Source of the DNA: Pullulanibacillus pueri | GTDB lineage: Bacteria > Bacillota > Bacilli > Bacillales > Sporolactobacillaceae | Length of the DNA: 64,000 bases | Direction: 5' to 3' | NCBI RefSeq assembly: GCF_014639255.1 | Contig: NZ_BMFV01000002.1 | Span: 184,137-248,136, forward strand | Made by a program: the position numbers and the translations under genes | Shown here: in pieces, positions 58,495 to 64,000 of the stretch | How positions within the stretch are numbered: position 1 is the first letter of the stretch | How the letters are laid out: each line of letters starts with the position of its first letter | The notes under the pieces: generated by a model | What the model was told of the DNA's origin: nothing | Database searches by the model: none | What the model saw: the letters and a program-made list of their open reading frames with translations, nothing else

Positions 58495-58737
58495 CTCGAA
58501 TCTTTCACTCTAACTTCAGAGGTATGTCATCAAAATATGTTATTGCTCGCTCTCTTACTTATCGACATTCTTATAATTTAAGTATACACTGTTTTTTTCG
58601 TGTCACAAAATTAAATGATGAAAAACGTTTTAATTCAAAGCCTTTACTTGAATGACTTTTCTTAGCCCTATGGGCATCTGGAAAGCAGACCCTCTAGATC
58701 GGAGGGCAATGCCACCTACTCTTAAAAATTGTGATCG

Positions 58738-58772
58738 CACAAAAAAAGAACACGGGCTTTGTGAGCCCGTGC
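58738..58772 (-). terminator. Rho-independent terminator of trxB
   Basis: CACGGGCT and AGCCCGTG pair around a CACAA loop, then TTCTTTTTTT on the minus strand. Otherwise the 58495-58909 gap shows no gene. Confidence 0.88.
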
Positions 58773-58909
58773 AAGAAATATATATAAGGGGGTCAATTTC
58801 TTATTATCTATTCTACAACGTCATTATTTCATACGTATTACAGGCGAATTAAAAGGAAATGACGTTATAATCTCATCCTTTCCCCCTTATATATTTTGGC
58901 ATTCAAAAG

Positions 58910-59854
<945 letters not shown>

Positions 59855-60059
59855 TTATATCATCCTTTTCAACCAAATTTCAAACGGATTGCTCGTTATT
59901 CTTAGGATTCACTCATTGTCAATTTCTATCCTTATAATAAAAGAAACACCGCTCAAACATCAAGCAATTGATTCTAAATCTTAGGATAGTTATGCTTCAG
60001 ACAAAGAGGGGCCAGTTTCTACCGGAGTCCAATGACTGGCTGTAGGTTTAGTTTTCATT

Positions 60060-60545
60060 AAGAAAAACCTGGCGAAAAGCATGCCCGGTCCTTATTAAAA
60101 CACGGCATAAGATTTTAAACCCAAAAGGCATCGTCAGCAACCCAGTTGATCGGAATGGAAGGCGCGAGATTCGGAACACTTATACAGAGTGTGTTCCTCA
60201 GCGCCGCTGACTCACGGATGCCTAAACTAGAGTCCTTCGGGAACAGCACGTGTCCGAATATCCATTTTGGAACACAAGGAATCTATTCCAAAATGAGCTG
60301 AGGCCAATAAGGACGATCGGCTAAAAGCGTCACGTCCATGTGACACCGCCGAAGCTAGCACATCAATACCACCCCACAAAGTAAAGAACACTTTTTGGGG
60401 ACCCCGATTACCACCCCACAAAGTAAAGAACACTTTTTGGGGACCCCGATGGTGCGTCGAACGCCGATCCTACCCGCATCGTTTGGGCATGGGGAAAGTG
60501 AGCGTTCTAGAGTGGAAATCCACACCGTCCTGATGGCCAGAAATT
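60060..60545 (+). repeat. Longest copy of the dispersed mosaic intergenic repeat
   Basis: The fullest copy, with a leader (AAGAAAAACCTGGCGAAAAG, GGTCCTTATTAAAACAC, CCAAAAGGCATCGTCAGCA), the GGCGCGAGATTCGGAACACT and GTGTTCCTCAGCGCCGCTGA hairpin section, the CACGTGTCCGA section, the GAGCTGAGGCC to GTGACACCGCCGAAGC section and the terminal GGGGAAAGTGAGC block. A 42-base unit with a CCCC...GGGG hairpin is duplicated head to tail at 60367-60408 and 60409-60450. It occupies the trxB-TPR gap (59855-60593); no gene is seen. Confidence 0.85.
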
Positions 60546-60567
60546 TTAAACCTTCTTAGTCTTTCAA

Positions 60568-60592
60568 AAAGGAGCCCTTTTAGGACTCCTAA
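60568..60592 (-). terminator. Rho-independent terminator of the TPR gene
   Basis: AGGAGTCC pairs with GGGCTCCT (one wobble) and is followed by TTTTTG on the minus strand, directly after the stop at 60594. Confidence 0.8.
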
Positions 60593-60593
60593 A

Positions 60594-62096
60594 CTAATCT
60601 AGTATTCTCTGCAATTGTACTAATACTTTTCGGACACGATAAAGTGAAAGACCATACTTTGTAGCGATTTCCGATTGAGACACTGGCTTTGATTGCCTTT
60701 TTATCCATAAGTACTCTAACCCAGCAGCCCAAATGGTAGCTTCATGAACATCAGTGATGTCTACATCTCTTTCATAGACTTGCTTCCACAAATAATAAAG
60801 GCCATATTGATCAATAAGGGGCAAGCCTGTCCCCATCTTCTCCTCAAGAATGGTCATTATCAACAGACCGTAATCGCGAGATGCCTCACCCTGTTGTACT
60901 TTCTCAATCAAAGCCGAAGCGACCTTCCGAATCCCATGATGTTCTTTTCGATTTCGACTCACGCTCTTTAACAGGTGTAAAGACTTTTCCGTATTAAAAT
61001 GGCTTAAGAGAAATAAGGAAAAGACTTTTGGTTCTGGCTCTCCCTCATTTAATTGCTGTGTCAGCAAGGAATGAACGAGCGGATTATCTTTGGCATCCTC
61101 CGCCTCCAACATATCACGAATTTTGCCGTATTCAAAAGGTTGAAAGGAGGAGTCACTAAAGAAATCCACTTGTTCCCAAGCCTTAAGCGCAACCTTCTCT
61201 TTACCTAAACGAAAGGCCGAAAGCGCAAGCCAATAATAAAACGATTGATCCCATGCCCCTGCAGATTCTGCAGATTTCAGCCAATAATAGGCCATTTCAT
61301 AATCACCGAGAAAGAAAAAGGTCGCTCCCAACTTACTCCGATGTTCTGGATATAAAGGATAAATATTCTTTATGGTGGGATAAAGGGTATTAACGCGATC
61401 GCTTTGACCCATTTGATAGTAAAATGTCAATCGATTACATAAAGCATGAATATTTCCTGGATCGTGATCCAAGACTTCTTCTAACACCTCAAAAGCCAGC
61501 TTGGTCCTTCCAAGAGAATAATAGGCCACTGCTAAATTATTATAGGCCGCCCAATAAGAAGGTTGATTGGCAATCACTTTCTTGAAATAAGCAATAGCTT
61601 CCCAAAATTCCCCGCGCTCTAATGCTTGTCTTCCCTTCTCGTGGTCGACAATATAACTTTCTTCCTCAAAAAAAGGATCCTCTGATTCTGTCAAAAGAAG
61701 CTTATACAATTCCCGGGCTTCTTCTATAAAACCGCCTTTGGGCTCATATGAAATATAACGCTTGACCTCTTGCAACGCCTCTTCATAGCGACCAATATGG
61801 GCTAAATTATTGGCAATGAAAAAAAAGCATTCCGTCATTGTTTCGTCTAATTCATAAACAACCTTTTTTAATAACTGGTTAGAGGCTTCAAACTCCTCTA
61901 ATTCAGCTAATATCGCCGCTTGTTGACATAAATATTCACTATCTGTCGGATTAAAGGCAATTGCTCGTCCCACAAATTTTCTTGCTCTATTAAGTTCACC
62001 TTTTTGATAAGCCGTGATTCCTTTTTGGAAATAATACTCCCCATCCGGTATAAAAGAGATCACTTGACTTTTCTTCGATGAGTGTTCTGATTTCAT
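60594..62096 (-). CDS. TPR-repeat protein (YvcD-like)
   Basis: A 500-residue helical protein. Tetratricopeptide repeats are evident from about residue 24 (YFQKGITAYQKGELNRARKF) through DHEKGRQALERGEFWEAIAYFKK, AAYNNLAVAYYSLGRTKLAFEV and the following units up to about 310. The last 40 residues resemble a helix-turn-helix (VSQSEIATKYGLSLYRVRKVL). It has no signal peptide and is probably a cytoplasmic scaffold. Its position next to trxB fits Bacillus yvcD, which has no clear function. The SD is GGGGGAAAC before the ATG. Confidence 0.88.
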   Translation of the reverse strand: MKSEHSSKKSQVISFIPDGEYYFQKGITAYQKGELNRARKFVGRAIAFNPTDSEYLCQQAAILAELEEFEASNQLLKKVVYELDETMTECFFFIANNLAHIGRYEEALQEVKRYISYEPKGGFIEEARELYKLLLTESEDPFFEEESYIVDHEKGRQALERGEFWEAIAYFKKVIANQPSYWAAYNNLAVAYYSLGRTKLAFEVLEEVLDHDPGNIHALCNRLTFYYQMGQSDRVNTLYPTIKNIYPLYPEHRSKLGATFFFLGDYEMAYYWLKSAESAGAWDQSFYYWLALSAFRLGKEKVALKAWEQVDFFSDSSFQPFEYGKIRDMLEAEDAKDNPLVHSLLTQQLNEGEPEPKVFSLFLLSHFNTEKSLHLLKSVSRNRKEHHGIRKVASALIEKVQQGEASRDYGLLIMTILEEKMGTGLPLIDQYGLYYLWKQVYERDVDITDVHEATIWAAGLEYLWIKRQSKPVSQSEIATKYGLSLYRVRKVLVQLQRILD

Positions 62097-62130
62097 AGTT
62101 TCCCCCGAATTCCATTTTTTCTCTTCCTCA

Positions 62131-62140
62131 ATTATAACAT
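62131..62140 (-). promoter_or_regulatory. Extended -10 promoter of the TPR gene
   Basis: TG-T-TATAAT on the minus strand, about 35 bases before the start codon. No good -35 box is seen. The remaining divergent gap to 62618 holds AT-rich sequence with no gene. Confidence 0.5.
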
Positions 62141-62618
62141 AAATGTAAAGAGACTAAGACTGTAAAAAAATGAAAGGAACCACACCGAGCTTTTTGACCT
62201 TCATTTTCTGGAAAACAAGTGGATAACGCTTCCAACTGTGTAAGTAGGGGCTGTTTTTATGGGGTAGCATCTTCTTTTGTGTGTCATGTCTATTGATTGG
62301 AGTGGTAGTCCCTTTAGGTGTGTCTGGCGCTTTAATTTGTGAGCGAGCATTCTAAGGAAATCAGGATATAGTTATCCTTTTTGACACAAACTCTTAGAAA
62401 ACTTGGTTTTGGAAAATTTAAGGGTGAAAGCCATTGTTGCACTTATAAGGGCTTTCTTAAGGTTTTTCGTTTGACATTTATAAAATAACCTTAAAAGACC
62501 ATGCTCTATCGCTGACAATCGGCTATACTATAAGTAAAAGTTTATTTAAAAGACAGTCAAACATACGACTGTGAAAACACACTTTAAGCATAATGACTAA
62601 AAAGGGGAAAATAAGGTT

Positions 62619-63674
62619 ATGAATCGCTTCTTTCTTATTCTTTCAATTATTGGTGTTCCGCTCTCCATTTTTGGAAGCTTCTTACAATGGCCAGACATCC
62701 TAATGTTTGCCATCTATTGCCTGACTATTATTGGATTAGCCAGTTTTATGGGGAGAGCAACAGAGAGCATCGCTATTGTGACTGGACCAAGTATTGGTGG
62801 TTTATTAAATGCGACTTTCGGCAATGCCGTCGAATTGATTATTTCTTTCTTTGCTCTTAAAGAAGGCCTTTTTTCTGTCGTCATGGCCTCGATTACAGGT
62901 TCGGTGATTGGGAATTTACTTCTCGTTGGTGGCCTTTCGATAATGGTCGGAGGCATGCGCTACAAACGGCAAAATTTTAATGTTCATGATGCCAGACATA
63001 ATACAGGTATTATGATGTTTGCTATTATTGTGGCGTTCATCTTTCCTTATATTTTTTCACTCAATATGGCTGAACATCGTGTGCAATTACTCAGTACTGT
63101 CATTGCCATCGTGCTCATCTTGATTTACTTGTTTTCACTTTTGTTCCGTTTAGTTACCCACCGTGGGATTTACAAAACATCGGATGATGACGTGGGCCAT
63201 ACGGACGAAAAGGCGGAATGGGGTAGCCTAAAAGCCATTATTATACTCGCTGTTGTGACCTTAATTGTGGCATACATAAGCGAGCATCTCGTTGATACCA
63301 TCAAACCTGTTGGTGAATCCTTTGGTTGGACAGAGACCTTTATTGGTGTCATTATCGTTGCAATCGTCGGGAATGCAGCTGAACACGCTTCAGCTATCTT
63401 AATGGCCTATAAAAACCGAATGAACGTTGCAATTGAGATCGCTATCGGCTCCACGCTGCAAATTTCCATGTTTGTTGCACCGGTTCTTGTCTTAATGTCA
63501 TGGGCCTTTGCCTCCTTTATGCCATTAGTCTTCCCACTTAAAGAATTAACCGCGATGGCCCTTGCGACATTATTAACAATGAGCACAACAACTGATGGAG
63601 ATACAAACTGGTTTGAAGGCGCCATGCTCTTGGCCGCTTATGTGATTATGGGCTTTGGATTCTACCTTCTATAA
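62619..63674 (+). CDS. Calcium/proton exchanger (CaxA/YfkE type)
   Basis: A 351-residue membrane protein with 10-11 helices and the two inverted CaCA repeats. The ion-binding signatures are GNAVELIISFFALKEG in the first half and GNAAEHASAILMAYKNRM in the second, with the key Glu in each. A cytoplasmic acidic linker (TSDDDVGHTDEKAEWG) separates the halves. It exports calcium in exchange for protons. The ATG follows AAGG. An array of terminator-like hairpins lies downstream. Confidence 0.93.
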   Translation: MNRFFLILSIIGVPLSIFGSFLQWPDILMFAIYCLTIIGLASFMGRATESIAIVTGPSIGGLLNATFGNAVELIISFFALKEGLFSVVMASITGSVIGNLLLVGGLSIMVGGMRYKRQNFNVHDARHNTGIMMFAIIVAFIFPYIFSLNMAEHRVQLLSTVIAIVLILIYLFSLLFRLVTHRGIYKTSDDDVGHTDEKAEWGSLKAIIILAVVTLIVAYISEHLVDTIKPVGESFGWTETFIGVIIVAIVGNAAEHASAILMAYKNRMNVAIEIAIGSTLQISMFVAPVLVLMSWAFASFMPLVFPLKELTAMALATLLTMSTTTDGDTNWFEGAMLLAAYVIMGFGFYLL

Positions 63675-63825
63675 TGTAGAAATTCCAGGTGAGCCCGCTT
63701 TATTAAGTACCGCCTGATGTACAGATATGTGTCTTCATGCATTATAGGCTGTCGCCAAGTTTTAATGGCGGCAGCCTAAGTTAGTTGTACGTAAGGTCTT
63801 CCACTCAGTTATTCTAGACACTACA

Positions 63826-64000
63826 GGAAACGGGGCATCAGAAAGGCGCCTTGGTGACCGTTTTTTATTAAAATCTAGAAAACGGGCATCACCATGGCGT
63901 CTTGGTGACCGTTTTTCATTAAAATCTGGAAAACGGGCATCACCATGGCGTCTTGGTGACCGTTTTTCATTAAAATCTAGAAAAAGGGCATCAGAAGGGC
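63826..64000 (+). repeat. Tandem 51-bp repeat of terminator-like hairpins
   Basis: At least three and a half head-to-tail units of 51 bases run off the right edge. Each unit pairs AAAACGG...TCACCA with TGGTGA-CCGTTTT, followed by T residues and the linker ATTAAAATCTAG or CTGG. The first unit differs by one extra base and several substitutions. The array starts about 150 bases after the exchanger gene. Confidence 0.9.

Noticed and set aside
63826..64000. CRISPR array at the right edge
   Set aside because: The 51-base units are contiguous and nearly identical throughout, with no unique spacers, and each folds as a terminator-like hairpin.

Overview
The window looks like chromosome of a low-GC, spore-former-type Firmicute of the order Bacillales. 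Several blocks keep Bacillus subtilis-like gene content: cggR-gapA-pgk-tpiA-gpmI-eno, secG-est-rnr-smpB with ssrA nearby, trxB-nudix-rapZ-yvcK-whiA-crh, and clpP next to a tRNA-Arg. Crh, CggR and CtsR sites and an FMN riboswitch fit this. Genus is not resolvable from sequence alone; a Sporolactobacillaceae-like member is a guess.

Region 1 (1-20.3 kb) is an accessory catabolic locus. It holds two Gfo/Idh/MocA oxidoreductases (one cut by the window edge), two sugar-isomerase-like TIM barrels, two sulfatase-superfamily hydrolases, two AraC regulators, a phytanoyl-CoA-dioxygenase-like enzyme, and a peptide-type ABC importer with two paralogous binding lipoproteins and two unrecognised small membrane proteins. 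The likely logic is sensing, import, hydrolytic trimming and oxidation or isomerisation of an unidentified, possibly sugar-containing, compound. Both hydrolases carry Thr, not the Cys/Ser of classical sulfatases, at the nucleophile position.

Region 2 (20.6-32.7 kb) has the riboflavin operon ribD-ribE-ribBA-ribH under an FMN riboswitch, a nucleotidyltransferase/HEPN (MntA/HepT-type) pair, a DUF2935 protein, a DHH phosphoesterase, a frameshifted HAD hydrolase, a lone ectB-like aminotransferase, and a MerR regulator divergent from a zinc alcohol dehydrogenase. Region 3 (33-42 kb) has ssrA (tmRNA), a DMT permease, smpB, a Dabb protein, mtnU-like and mtnE genes, rnr, est and secG. The tmRNA is interrupted in its T-loop by a 313-nt insert with the marks of a group I intron; removing it leaves a normal 359-nt tmRNA.

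Region 4 (42-64 kb) has a REP-associated (RAYT) transposase among REP-like palindromes, the glycolytic operon, corA with a structured leader, tRNA-Arg, an HMA-domain protein, CtsR-controlled clpP, the crh-whiA-yvcK-rapZ-nudix-trxB set, a TPR protein, and a CaxA-type exchanger followed by a tandem array of terminator-like hairpins. rapZ has an in-frame stop about 60 codons before its natural end. A mosaic family of structured intergenic repeats occurs at least six times across the window, always between genes.
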